A stretch of 64,000 nt of DNA from assembly GCF_003544875.1 (NCBI RefSeq), contig NZ_CP032093.1:2542001-2606000 (forward strand). The letters are read 5' to 3'. Source of the DNA: Vibrio alfacsensis. GTDB lineage: Bacteria; Pseudomonadota; Gammaproteobacteria; Enterobacterales; Vibrionaceae. Below the pieces are notes generated by a model. The model was given only the letters and a program-made list of their open reading frames with translations, was not told where the DNA came from and did not search any database. Positions 56,215 to 64,000 of the stretch are shown in pieces; position 1 is the stretch's first letter, and every line of letters begins with the position of its first letter. The position numbers and the translations under genes are program-made.

Positions 56215-57180
56215 TTAATCAACTTGCTTGATTTGTAGCTCTTTTGGTACTTCGAAGAACATGTTCTCTTCGCGGCCAAGAACTTCATCCACTGAGCGAG
56301 CACCGACCAACTCTTTGATGCGCTCAAGGATCTGATTTACCAGCTCTTCAGGTGCTGATGCGCCAGCGGTCACTCCCACCTTAGATTTGCTTTCAAACCA
56401 TTCTGGCTTAATGTCTTCAGGACAATCCGTTAGGTAACCTGGCGTACCTAGCTTTTCAGCCAACTCTTTTAAGCGCGTTGAGTTTGAGGAATTCTTAGAG
56501 CCCACAACAATCATGACATCCACATCACTAGAAAGCTCACGCACGGCATCTTGACGATTTTGCGTTGCATAGCAGATGTCGTCTTTACGCGGGCCTTGAA
56601 TGCCTGGGAATACACGGCGTAGCTCTTCAATCACATCCGCCGTTTCATCAACAGACAAAGTCGTTTGGCTTACATAGTGCAGATCCGATGGATCTTTCAC
56701 GATCGATTTGAGCTTCTCGACATCGGCTGGCGTTTCCACAAGGTACATGCCACCCGTCTCGCTGGAGTACTGGCCCATAGTGCCCTCCACTTCTGGGTGA
56801 CCAGCATGACCAATCAGCACCACTTCCATATTACGACGGCTCGCACGCGCGACTTCCATATGTACTTTGGTTACCAGCGGACATGTCGCATCAAACACCG
56901 TTAGATCACGAGACTTCGCTTCTTGGCGAACGGCTTGTGACACACCATGAGCGGAGAAAATCACAATGTTGTTGTCTGGCACTTCGCTTAACTCTTCAAC
57001 AAAGATTGCCCCACGCTGCTTTAAGCCCTCGACGACAAAACGATTGTGCACGACTTCATGACGAACATAGATTGGTGGCTGATACATCTCTAGCGCACGT
57101 TCTACGATGCTAATCGCACGGTCAACACCAGCACAAAAACCACGTGGGTTAGCTAACAGGATTTTCATTTCATTGCTCAT
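56215..57180 (-). CDS. ispH: IspH, HMBPP reductase
   Basis: A 321-aa Fe-S enzyme, the last step of the MEP isoprenoid pathway, giving IPP and DMAPP. The three cluster cysteines lie in [23 protein letters not shown] and [11 protein letters not shown]. The catalytic Glu/His set is visible in YVRHEVVHN and [10 protein letters not shown]. It is 24 bp after fkpB, as in E. coli. Confidence 0.97.
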   Translation of the reverse strand: MSNEMKILLANPRGFCAGVDRAISIVERALEMYQPPIYVRHEVVHNRFVVEGLKQRGAIFVEELSEVPDNNIVIFSAHGVSQAVRQEAKSRDLTVFDATCPLVTKVHMEVARASRRNMEVVLIGHAGHPEVEGTMGQYSSETGGMYLVETPADVEKLKSIVKDPSDLHYVSQTTLSVDETADVIEELRRVFPGIQGPRKDDICYATQNRQDAVRELSSDVDVMIVVGSKNSSNSTRLKELAEKLGTPGYLTDCPEDIKPEWFESKSKVGVTAGASAPEELVNQILERIKELVGARSVDEVLGREENMFFEVPKELQIKQVD

Positions 57181-57204
57181 GGAAGTTATCTTTTATTTGG
57201 TTCG

Positions 57205-57636
57205 CTATTCTACTGACAAAATTTCGACTTCGAAAGTCACGTCTTGCCCCGCGAGTGGATGGTTAAAGTCCACCGTTACTGAATCTCCGGCAATTTCAGT
57301 AATGATCCCTGGAATTTCCATACCATCTGGGCCACTAAACGCCATGATCGTACCGACTTCCACTTCTGCATCGCCGACAAACTTGGTGCGTTCCATATGA
57401 TGAATATGATCAGGGTTAGGCATGCCAAATGCGTCTTCCGCTTTTAGTTCAATTGCCTTTTGCTCACCAGATTTCAAACCTAACAAACACTGCTCAAAGT
57501 TTTCACTTAGGCTGCCATCCCCCATCGCGAACTTCGCTGGTTTCCCCATATTATGCGTGCTGTCTGCAACCGACCCATCTTTCATCTTGATGGTGAAATG
57601 CAAAGTTACTGCCGAATCACTCTTTATTATTGTCAC
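57205..57636 (-). CDS. fkpB: FkpB (SlpA-type) peptidyl-prolyl isomerase
   Basis: A 143-aa SlyD-like/FKBP isomerase. The FKBP strands flank an inserted IF-type chaperone flap (residues 70-120, AFGMPNPDHIHHMERTKF). It lacks the His-rich SlyD tail. It sits between lspA and ispH, the standard fkpB position. Confidence 0.94.
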   Translation of the reverse strand: MTIIKSDSAVTLHFTIKMKDGSVADSTHNMGKPAKFAMGDGSLSENFEQCLLGLKSGEQKAIELKAEDAFGMPNPDHIHHMERTKFVGDAEVEVGTIMAFSGPDGMEIPGIITEIAGDSVTVDFNHPLAGQDVTFEVEILSVE

Positions 57637-57705
57637 GTTACTGCTTCCTTGTTCTCGGGTTATCCAACGTTCTATTTAAAGTACACGCTGATTGGCTCCA
57701 ACATA

Positions 57706-57740
57706 ATAAAAAGCGCCGCCCGAATCAACGGACGGCGCCT
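57706..57740 (-). terminator. Terminator-like hairpin between lspA and fkpB
   Basis: On the minus strand, a stem GCGCCGTCCG / CGGGCGGCGC (one mismatch) followed by T5. It lies inside what is usually one operon. Confidence 0.7.
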
Positions 57741-57767
57741 AGGGTTATTCGCTATATCGCAAAAAGA

Positions 57768-58274
57768 TTATGACTCAGCATCCTTTTTACGGAAACCATC
57801 AAGGATGATCATTGCCGCGCCGATAACAATTGCCATATCCGCTAAATTAAACGCAGGCCAGTGATAACTGCCCCAGAAAAAGTCTAGATAATCAACGACA
57901 AAACCATGTACAACACGGTCAAATACGTTACCGACAGCGCCACCAATGATCATAGCATACGCAATGTTATTCCACTTTTCTTTCGCAGGCAGTTTGCTCA
58001 TCCAGTAAGTTAACAGGCCAGTCACGACAAAAGCGATGCCTGTAAAGAGCCAACGCTGCCAGCCCGCTTGATCGCTCAGAAAACTAAATGCTGCACCATA
58101 ATTATGAACATACAATAAGTTAAAGAATGGCAGTACCTCAATACGGTTTGCCCACCCATAACCCATGTTATCCATCACTACCAACTTGATACTAATATCA
58201 GCAATAAAGATCAGAATCGCAAGCCATAACCAGCGAACTCCAGATTGCTTTAACGTCAGTGCTTTTTCACTCAT
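57768..58274 (-). CDS. lspA: LspA, lipoprotein signal peptidase
   Basis: A 168-aa inner-membrane aspartyl protease that removes signal peptides from prolipoproteins. Four membrane helices; the catalytic Asp pair lies in [11 protein letters not shown] and [10 protein letters not shown]. Substrates in this window include BamD and the DUF2799 lipoprotein. It follows ileS. Confidence 0.96.
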   Translation of the reverse strand: MSEKALTLKQSGVRWLWLAILIFIADISIKLVVMDNMGYGWANRIEVLPFFNLLYVHNYGAAFSFLSDQAGWQRWLFTGIAFVVTGLLTYWMSKLPAKEKWNNIAYAMIIGGAVGNVFDRVVHGFVVDYLDFFWGSYHWPAFNLADMAIVIGAAMIILDGFRKKDAES

Positions 58275-58288
58275 TACTTTACCTACAA

Positions 58289-58314
58289 ACAGCCCCAGTA
58301 AATACTGGGGCTGT
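58289..58314. repeat. Inverted repeat between ileS and lspA
   Basis: A perfect 10-bp stem ACAGCCCCAG / CTGGGGCTGT with loop TAAATA. On the minus strand only a weak T tract follows, so it may be a processing or attenuating hairpin and not a full terminator. Confidence 0.7.
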
Positions 58315-58347
58315 CAATTTTAATAAAAGTTCAATCGCTCTAGGCAA

Positions 58348-61194
58348 TTATGCGAATTTACGCTGTTCGCCTTCACCATCAACGTTAGACACACAACGAC
58401 CACAAACTTTCTCGTGACCTTCGATTGTGCCTACATCAGCGGTATGGTGCCAACAACGGTCACACTTCTCGCCTTCTGCTGCTGTCACTTCAACGAACAA
58501 ACCTTCAATGTCCGTTGCTTGTGCTGCGTCAGACTTCTCGCTTAGTGATTTCACTTTCGCGCCAGAAGTTAGCAATACGAAACGTAGTTCGTCTTCTAGT
58601 TTATTGATTTTCGCAGCAAGTACATCATCAGCAAATAGCGTCACTTCCGCTTGAAGGGCACCACCAATGATTTTCTCTTTACGAGCATCTTCTAGAAGTT
58701 TGTTCACTGCACCACGAACTGCTTGGATTTCAGTCCAGAATTCGTTGTTTAGCTCTTCGCCTTCAGCAAGACCAAATAGACCATCGAACCATTCACCCGT
58801 AAATACAAACTTGTCACGGTTCTCTCCAGATGGAAGCAACGCTGGCATTTCGTTCCAAATTTCGTCTGCAGTAAACGACATAATTGGCGCCATCCAACGC
58901 ACTAGTGCTTCTACAATGTAGTAAAGCGCAGTTTGACAGCTACGTTGAGCGTGGCCACCACGTTTTGCTGTGTACTGACGGTCTTTAATTACATCTAGGT
59001 AGAAAGAACCCATTTCGATTGAACAGAATTGCATCAAACGTTGAGTTACCGCGTGAATGTTGTATTCACCGTATGCTTTTACAATTTCTTCTTGTGCTGC
59101 TAGTGCACGACCAACTGCCCAGCGATCTAGTGCCACCATTTCCTCTGCAGGAACGATGTCTGTTGCAGGATTGAAGCCGCTTAGGTTCGCTAGGAAGAAA
59201 CGCGCTGTGTTACGGATACGACGGTACGCATCTGCGCTGCGTTTTAGGATTTCATCAGAAACCGCAACTTCACCAGTGTAGTCTGTTGAAGCAACCCATA
59301 GACGAAGAATGTCAGCACCTAGCTTGTTTGTTACGTCTTTTGGCGCAACCACGTTACCGATAGATTTCGACATCTTACGGCCGTGACCATCAACCACAAA
59401 ACCGTGTGTTAGTACTTGTTTGTAAGGCGCTTCGTCTTTCATCGCGATAGATGAAATGAGAGAAGACTGGAACCAACCACGGTGTTGGTCAGAACCTTCT
59501 AGGTATAGATCTGCACTATTGCCGTTGTACTCTTCACGAGCATCAACAACAGAGAAGTGTGTTACACCTGAATCGAACCATACGTCTAGCGTATCGAGTA
59601 CTTTTTCGTACTGTTCTGCGTCGTCACCTAGCAATTCGACAGAATCAATATCCCACCATGCTTGGATGCCTTTTTCTTCCACTACTTGAGCCACTTTCTC
59701 GATGAGCTCTAGTGTATTTGGATGAAGTTCTGCTGTTTCTTTGTGAACAAACAGAGCAATTGGCACACCCCAAGTACGCTGGCGAGAGATACACCACTCA
59801 GGGCGACCTTCGATCATACCCTCGATACGGCTTTGACCCCACTCAGGCATCCACTCAACACTCTTGATAGACTCTAGTGCTTTAGCACGCAGGCCTGCCT
59901 GGTCCATCGATACGAACCATTGAGGTGTTGCACGGAAGATGATTGGAGTCTTATGACGCCAACAGTGTGGGTAGCTGTGCTCGTATGCGTGATGGTGTAG
60001 CAGTGCGCCTTTTTCTTTTAGCACTTCTACTACTGCATCGTTCGCTTTAAATACGTGCTGACCAGCAAATAGCTCTGTATCAGGTAGGTAAACGCCGTTT
60101 GAGCCAACTGGGTTAGCTACTTCTAGGTTGTACTTGTTACCAACCGCGAAGTCTTCTTGACCGTGACCAGGTGCAGTGTGAACAACACCAGTACCTGAAT
60201 CAGTCGTAACGTGATCACCAAGGATCGCCGGTACCGTGAAATCGTAGAATGGATGTTGGAACTGACAAAGTTCAAGATCCGCACCTTTCGCAAAACCTAG
60301 GTTGTGGAAGTGCTCAATACCTGCGCGATCCATTACGTCTTTCGCCAATTCAGCAGCAACGATGATACGCTCAGCGTTGTCACCTTCTGTCTGGATAAGT
60401 ACGTACTCTAGATCATCACGTAGACATACCGCACGGTTTGCTGGCAGTGTCCAAGGTGTTGTTGTCCAGATAACGATAGATACGTCACCTTGACCTTCAT
60501 GACCTTCTGTTAGTTCAAACTTAGATAGCAGCGCTGCTTCGTCAGCCGCTTTAAAGCGAACGTCGATAGACGGTGATACTTTATCTTTGTATTCAACTTC
60601 CGCTTCAGCCAGTGCTGAGCCACAATCTGTACACCAGTGAACAGGTTTGAAACCTTTCAATAGGTGGCCTTTGCTTGCGATCTTACCAAGTGCACGAATG
60701 ATGTTCGCTTCTGTTGCGAAATCCATTGTGCGGTATGGTTTGTCCCACTCACCCATGATGCCAAGACGCTTAAAGCTTTCTTTTTGACCTTCAACTTGAC
60801 CTGCCGCGTATTCACGACATTTTTCACGGAATTCAGCTGCCGTCACTTTTTGACCCGGCTTACCGACTTTCTTTTCTACCATCAATTCGATTGGTAGACC
60901 GTGACAGTCCCAGCCTGGGATGTATGGTGCGTCAAAACCTGAAAGTGTTTTGGATTTAATAATAATGTCTTTAAGAATCTTGTTTAGTGCGTGACCAATG
61001 TGAATGTCACCGTTCGCATAAGGAGGGCCATCGTGTAGTACGAATGACTTTTTGCCTTTCTTAGCTTTACGGATTTCACCGTAAAGATCTTCTTTGTACC
61101 AACGCTCAAGCATTTCTGGCTCACGATTGGCCAGGTTGCCGCGCATTGGAAACCCTGTTTCAGGTAAATTCAGGGTATCTTTATACTCACTCAT
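58348..61194 (-). CDS. ileS: Isoleucyl-tRNA synthetase
   Basis: A 948-aa class I synthetase. The HIGH motif is HIGH in [12 protein letters not shown] (about residues 58-69), KMSKS is in [11 protein letters not shown] (about 605), the CP1 editing domain lies between them ([12 protein letters not shown]), and a C-terminal zinc-finger has CDRCWHH and CGRCVSN. Length and motifs are those of the bacterial-type, mupirocin-sensitive class. Confidence 0.98.
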   Translation of the reverse strand: MSEYKDTLNLPETGFPMRGNLANREPEMLERWYKEDLYGEIRKAKKGKKSFVLHDGPPYANGDIHIGHALNKILKDIIIKSKTLSGFDAPYIPGWDCHGLPIELMVEKKVGKPGQKVTAAEFREKCREYAAGQVEGQKESFKRLGIMGEWDKPYRTMDFATEANIIRALGKIASKGHLLKGFKPVHWCTDCGSALAEAEVEYKDKVSPSIDVRFKAADEAALLSKFELTEGHEGQGDVSIVIWTTTPWTLPANRAVCLRDDLEYVLIQTEGDNAERIIVAAELAKDVMDRAGIEHFHNLGFAKGADLELCQFQHPFYDFTVPAILGDHVTTDSGTGVVHTAPGHGQEDFAVGNKYNLEVANPVGSNGVYLPDTELFAGQHVFKANDAVVEVLKEKGALLHHHAYEHSYPHCWRHKTPIIFRATPQWFVSMDQAGLRAKALESIKSVEWMPEWGQSRIEGMIEGRPEWCISRQRTWGVPIALFVHKETAELHPNTLELIEKVAQVVEEKGIQAWWDIDSVELLGDDAEQYEKVLDTLDVWFDSGVTHFSVVDAREEYNGNSADLYLEGSDQHRGWFQSSLISSIAMKDEAPYKQVLTHGFVVDGHGRKMSKSIGNVVAPKDVTNKLGADILRLWVASTDYTGEVAVSDEILKRSADAYRRIRNTARFFLANLSGFNPATDIVPAEEMVALDRWAVGRALAAQEEIVKAYGEYNIHAVTQRLMQFCSIEMGSFYLDVIKDRQYTAKRGGHAQRSCQTALYYIVEALVRWMAPIMSFTADEIWNEMPALLPSGENRDKFVFTGEWFDGLFGLAEGEELNNEFWTEIQAVRGAVNKLLEDARKEKIIGGALQAEVTLFADDVLAAKINKLEDELRFVLLTSGAKVKSLSEKSDAAQATDIEGLFVEVTAAEGEKCDRCWHHTADVGTIEGHEKVCGRCVSNVDGEGEQRKFA

Positions 61195-61258
61195 CGATTC
61201 TTAATTCCGTTATATTGGGCGAAAATTAGACATTATGTTGCACGGTGGAATAAACCGC

Positions 61259-62194
61259 TCAACGCTTAAGCTGACGCAGCCACACCCTTGCTGCTTCAGC
61301 ATCCAATTCAATCTGTTGTTTAAGTGCTTCAAACGACTCAAACTTTTGCTCATTTCTAAGTTTATGCAAAAGTTTTACTTCTAGCTGCTTGCCATACAAA
61401 TTAGCATGAAAGTCGAATAAGTGTACTTCTAACTGCTGACGAACGCCATTTACTGTTGGTCTTTGACCAATGTTAGCGACGCCACCAATCGGCTTATCTC
61501 CTAAACCAAGCGCTTGAACAACATAAACTCCGGAAACCGGAGATACACAGCGCTTCAACGGAATATTTGCTGTCGGGAACCCTATGGTTCGACCTAACTT
61601 TCTTCCGTGTGAAACGCGCCCGCTGATGCTGTAATCTCTTCCAAGCATCTCTTGGGCAGAATGCAAATCATCACAAGCCAATGCTTTTCGAATAGCCGTG
61701 CTACTGACTCGTAATTGTTGCAAACAAAAGCTTTGGGTACTGACGACTTTAAAACCGTACTTTTCCCCCGCCTCTTGTAACATAGAAAAGCTTCCTGAGC
61801 GGCCCTTGCCGAAACAGAAATCATCACCTACGACAAGAAACTTAACACCCAATCGAACCACCAACAAGTCACGGATAAATTCCTCCGCGGTCAAATCGGC
61901 AAAGTGACGATTGAAGTTAACGCAAAGCAAGCGATCTATGTCGAGCTTACTCAGCTGAACAAACTTATCTCGCAAGCGAGTCAACCTTGCTGGCGCTTTT
62001 TCTCGAGCAAACAGCTCCATTGGCTGAGGTTCAAAGGTCATCACAACCGATGGTAACGCAAGTTTCTTCGCTTGGTCAGACACTTGCTGCAATACTTGTT
62101 GATGGCCTCTATGTACGCCATCGAAATTGCCAATAGTCAACACACAACCATGATGCTGTGTCTTGATATTGTGAATGCCTCTGATCAGTTCCAT
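61259..62194 (-). CDS. ribF: RibF, riboflavin kinase / FAD synthetase
   Basis: A 311-aa bifunctional enzyme. The FAD synthetase domain (1-185) has VLTIGNFDGVHRGHQQVL and VVGDDFCFGKGRSG with SSTAIRKAL; the riboflavin kinase domain (190-311) has GRTIGFPTANI and VHLFDFHANLYG. It is 64 bp upstream of ileS, the standard order. Confidence 0.97.
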   Translation of the reverse strand: MELIRGIHNIKTQHHGCVLTIGNFDGVHRGHQQVLQQVSDQAKKLALPSVVMTFEPQPMELFAREKAPARLTRLRDKFVQLSKLDIDRLLCVNFNRHFADLTAEEFIRDLLVVRLGVKFLVVGDDFCFGKGRSGSFSMLQEAGEKYGFKVVSTQSFCLQQLRVSSTAIRKALACDDLHSAQEMLGRDYSISGRVSHGRKLGRTIGFPTANIPLKRCVSPVSGVYVVQALGLGDKPIGGVANIGQRPTVNGVRQQLEVHLFDFHANLYGKQLEVKLLHKLRNEQKFESFEALKQQIELDAEAARVWLRQLKR

Positions 62195-62263
62195 TGGATA
62201 CTGCTATATGCCTCTGTTTAACTTTGCACTGTGTGAAACTGACGGATTATATACCAATCAACC

Positions 62264-63826
62264 TTATTCTGTCCCAGCTTTTAGGTCTTTAAAACGTATA
62301 CCGAGTAAAAACACCACCACGAGATAGACCGCAGCGCCCAGCGCAACCAGCATTCCTAATACGCCACTGCGATGAGCAAAACTCCAGTTTAACCATACGG
62401 ACATGTCTTCAAGCTGCCACAAGATCGCAGCAACCATTGCGCCGCCAGCAATCACAAGGCGAGCAATAAATAAAACCGTACGTTTAGAGACTTGATACAC
62501 ACCAGCAATATGCAGCCCACGATACAACAGGGCCATATTAACAAATGCCGATAACGCCGTTGCGATAGCCAATCCAACATAACCATAGAAATAGGCAAAA
62601 ATAGCGTTAAAAACCATATTTGTTACCATCGCAACAATGCCGTACTTCACTGGTGTTTTGGTGTCTTGTCGTGAGTAATAACCCGGCGCAAGCACTTTAA
62701 TCAACATAAAGTTAAGCAAACCTGATGCATAGGCTAGTAACGAGAGAGACGCTTGATGAACATCTTGTGGTGAAAACTCACCACGCATAAACAGCACCAT
62801 CAACATTGGTTTTGCGAGCACCATCAAACCAAGCATCGCTGGAATGCCTAGCAAAGTGACCATTCGCACCCCCCAATCCATCGTATCGGAGAAGCCCTCG
62901 CTGTGCGCATCTACATGTTTACGTGACAATGCTGGCAAAATAACCGTCGCGATAGCAATACCAAAAAGACCTAATGGGAATTCCAACAAGCGATCTGAAT
63001 AATACAACCAACTGATCGAACCGGTTTGTAGAAAGCTGGCAATAAAGGTATCGAACAACAAGTTGATTTGGCTGACCGAAACACCAAATAAAGCAGGAAT
63101 CATCAGGGTACGGATCTTAACTACACCAGGATCGCGCCAACCCCATTTCGGTTTCACCATCACTCCCGCTTTAATAAGGAAAGGAATTTGGAATAGAAAC
63201 TGAACCAAGCCTCCAAGGAATACCCCTATCGCAAGGCCGATCTCAGGTTGTGACATTTGCGGTGAAATAAACCAAGCCGCAAAGATGATCATCACGTTGA
63301 GAAAAACAGGTGTAAAAGAAGAGACGGCAAACTTACCTAAAGTATTCAGAATGGCTCCGGATAACGCGACAAACGTAATGAACCATAAATAAGGAAAGGT
63401 AATTTTTAGCATCACGCTGGCAAGCTCGAACTTCTCAGCCGATGGACCACCATTCATCCAATCAAGGAACCAACCAAAACCAAATAGCGCCGTTACCACT
63501 CCTGAGCCAAGAACACCAAACAAAGTAACAATAGAGACAATGACCCCTAGTGTACCTGCGGCGCGAGCAATCAGTTCACGGGTTTTATCCATGTCACCTT
63601 GAGCATGGCTTTCCGTTAATACGGGAACAAATGCTTGAGAAAATGCACCTTCTGCAAACAGTCGGCGCAGAAAGTTAGGGATCTTATTTGCAAAAAAGAA
63701 GACATCAGCACTCGCGCCTGCGCCCATTAAATTTGCAACCACTACGTCACGAACTAAGCCTAGAACGCGAGATATTAATGTCATAGCACTGACGATCATG
63801 CCAGACTTGAGCAGTCGTTTACTCAC
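62264..63826 (-). CDS. murJ: MurJ, lipid II flippase
   Basis: A 520-aa MOP-superfamily membrane protein with about 14 helices that flips lipid II to the periplasm. The N-terminal SGMIVSAMTLISRVLGLVRDVVVANLMGAG and KIPNFLRRLFAEGAFSQAFVPV are diagnostic. It is 69 bp upstream of ribF on the same strand. The start codon lies 174 bp from the window edge. Confidence 0.97.
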   Translation of the reverse strand: MSKRLLKSGMIVSAMTLISRVLGLVRDVVVANLMGAGASADVFFFANKIPNFLRRLFAEGAFSQAFVPVLTESHAQGDMDKTRELIARAAGTLGVIVSIVTLFGVLGSGVVTALFGFGWFLDWMNGGPSAEKFELASVMLKITFPYLWFITFVALSGAILNTLGKFAVSSFTPVFLNVMIIFAAWFISPQMSQPEIGLAIGVFLGGLVQFLFQIPFLIKAGVMVKPKWGWRDPGVVKIRTLMIPALFGVSVSQINLLFDTFIASFLQTGSISWLYYSDRLLEFPLGLFGIAIATVILPALSRKHVDAHSEGFSDTMDWGVRMVTLLGIPAMLGLMVLAKPMLMVLFMRGEFSPQDVHQASLSLLAYASGLLNFMLIKVLAPGYYSRQDTKTPVKYGIVAMVTNMVFNAIFAYFYGYVGLAIATALSAFVNMALLYRGLHIAGVYQVSKRTVLFIARLVIAGGAMVAAILWQLEDMSVWLNWSFAHRSGVLGMLVALGAAVYLVVVFLLGIRFKDLKAGTE

Positions 63827-64000
63827 TTTAACCTCGGTATATCACCATTAGATAACCAACCCTATTACTCTAAGCCTTTGAAAGCTCCAAATCGGAGTTA
63901 AAAATATATCCGCTTAATGTTAGATCTAAGCGGATAATTATTAGCATTGGTCTAAAAATACTGTTAGAATCCCCGCCATCTTAACCGCGATGACCTTTCT

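Overview
The window is a chromosomal segment of a gammaproteobacterium, almost certainly a Vibrio of the large-chromosome type. Basis: the gene order (phoU-pstBAC / ppk-ppx / PstS-like-phoR-phoB / rdgC; clpB-pgeF-rluD / bamD; raiA-pheL-pheA; tyrA-aroF; ribF-ileS-lspA-fkpB-ispH; murJ), the rRNA operon with a tRNA-Ala/tRNA-Glu spacer, and the unusually long PstA and PstC. I could not run a species assignment. The region is mostly core genome; no phage, integrase, transposase or CRISPR array is visible.

Layout. 0-2.8 kb: oxyR divergent from a 2-Cys peroxiredoxin, then cutC. 2.8-18.2 kb: a phosphate/polyphosphate block (ppk2, a LysR regulator, a small YadA-like surface protein with 99-bp repeats, an outer-membrane protein, phoU-pstB-pstA-pstC, ppk1-ppx, a PstS-family protein, phoR, phoB) with Pho-box-like operators between pstC and ppk1 and before phoB. 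18.5-23.1 kb: rdgC, trhP and its ferredoxin, a small unknown gene, mepA and a DUF1904 gene. 23.2-29.3 kb: a complete rRNA operon on the minus strand (P1, P2, boxA, 16S, tRNA-Ala(GGC), tRNA-Glu, 23S, 5S, tRNA-Asp, tRNA-Trp, terminator). 29.4-47.5 kb: clpB with a sigma-32 promoter, pgeF, rluD, bamD, a broken MltF-like transglycosylase, raiA, the attenuated pheL-pheA, then yjjX-trpR-slt-ettA, a PilZ protein, an M23 peptidase, and tyrA-aroF with TyrR boxes. 47.7-51.8 kb: peptidoglycan recycling genes nagZ, anmK and murQ, plus two small envelope proteins. 52-56.1 kb: a CstA-family transporter with its own LytS/LytTR two-component system. 56.2-63.8 kb: the ispH-fkpB-lspA-ileS-ribF cluster and murJ.

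Two observations stand out. First, the CstA-family gene is preceded by nine direct repeats of an ACC(A/G)CT-type octamer starting every 20 or 21 bp over 171 bp (51790-51960). This is a helically phased operator array of the type bound by LytTR regulators such as BtsR, and a BtsS/BtsR-like pair lies just downstream of the gene. The known E. coli site has two such half-sites. Second, at least three genes are broken by indels: pstC once, ppk1 once, the MltF-like gene three times. A fourth, the M23 peptidase, seems to have lost its normal end. Every one of these can be repaired by lengthening a short A or T run. That points either to homopolymer undercalling in the sequence or to a mutator-type history, and it should be settled before any biological reading of the broken phosphate genes.
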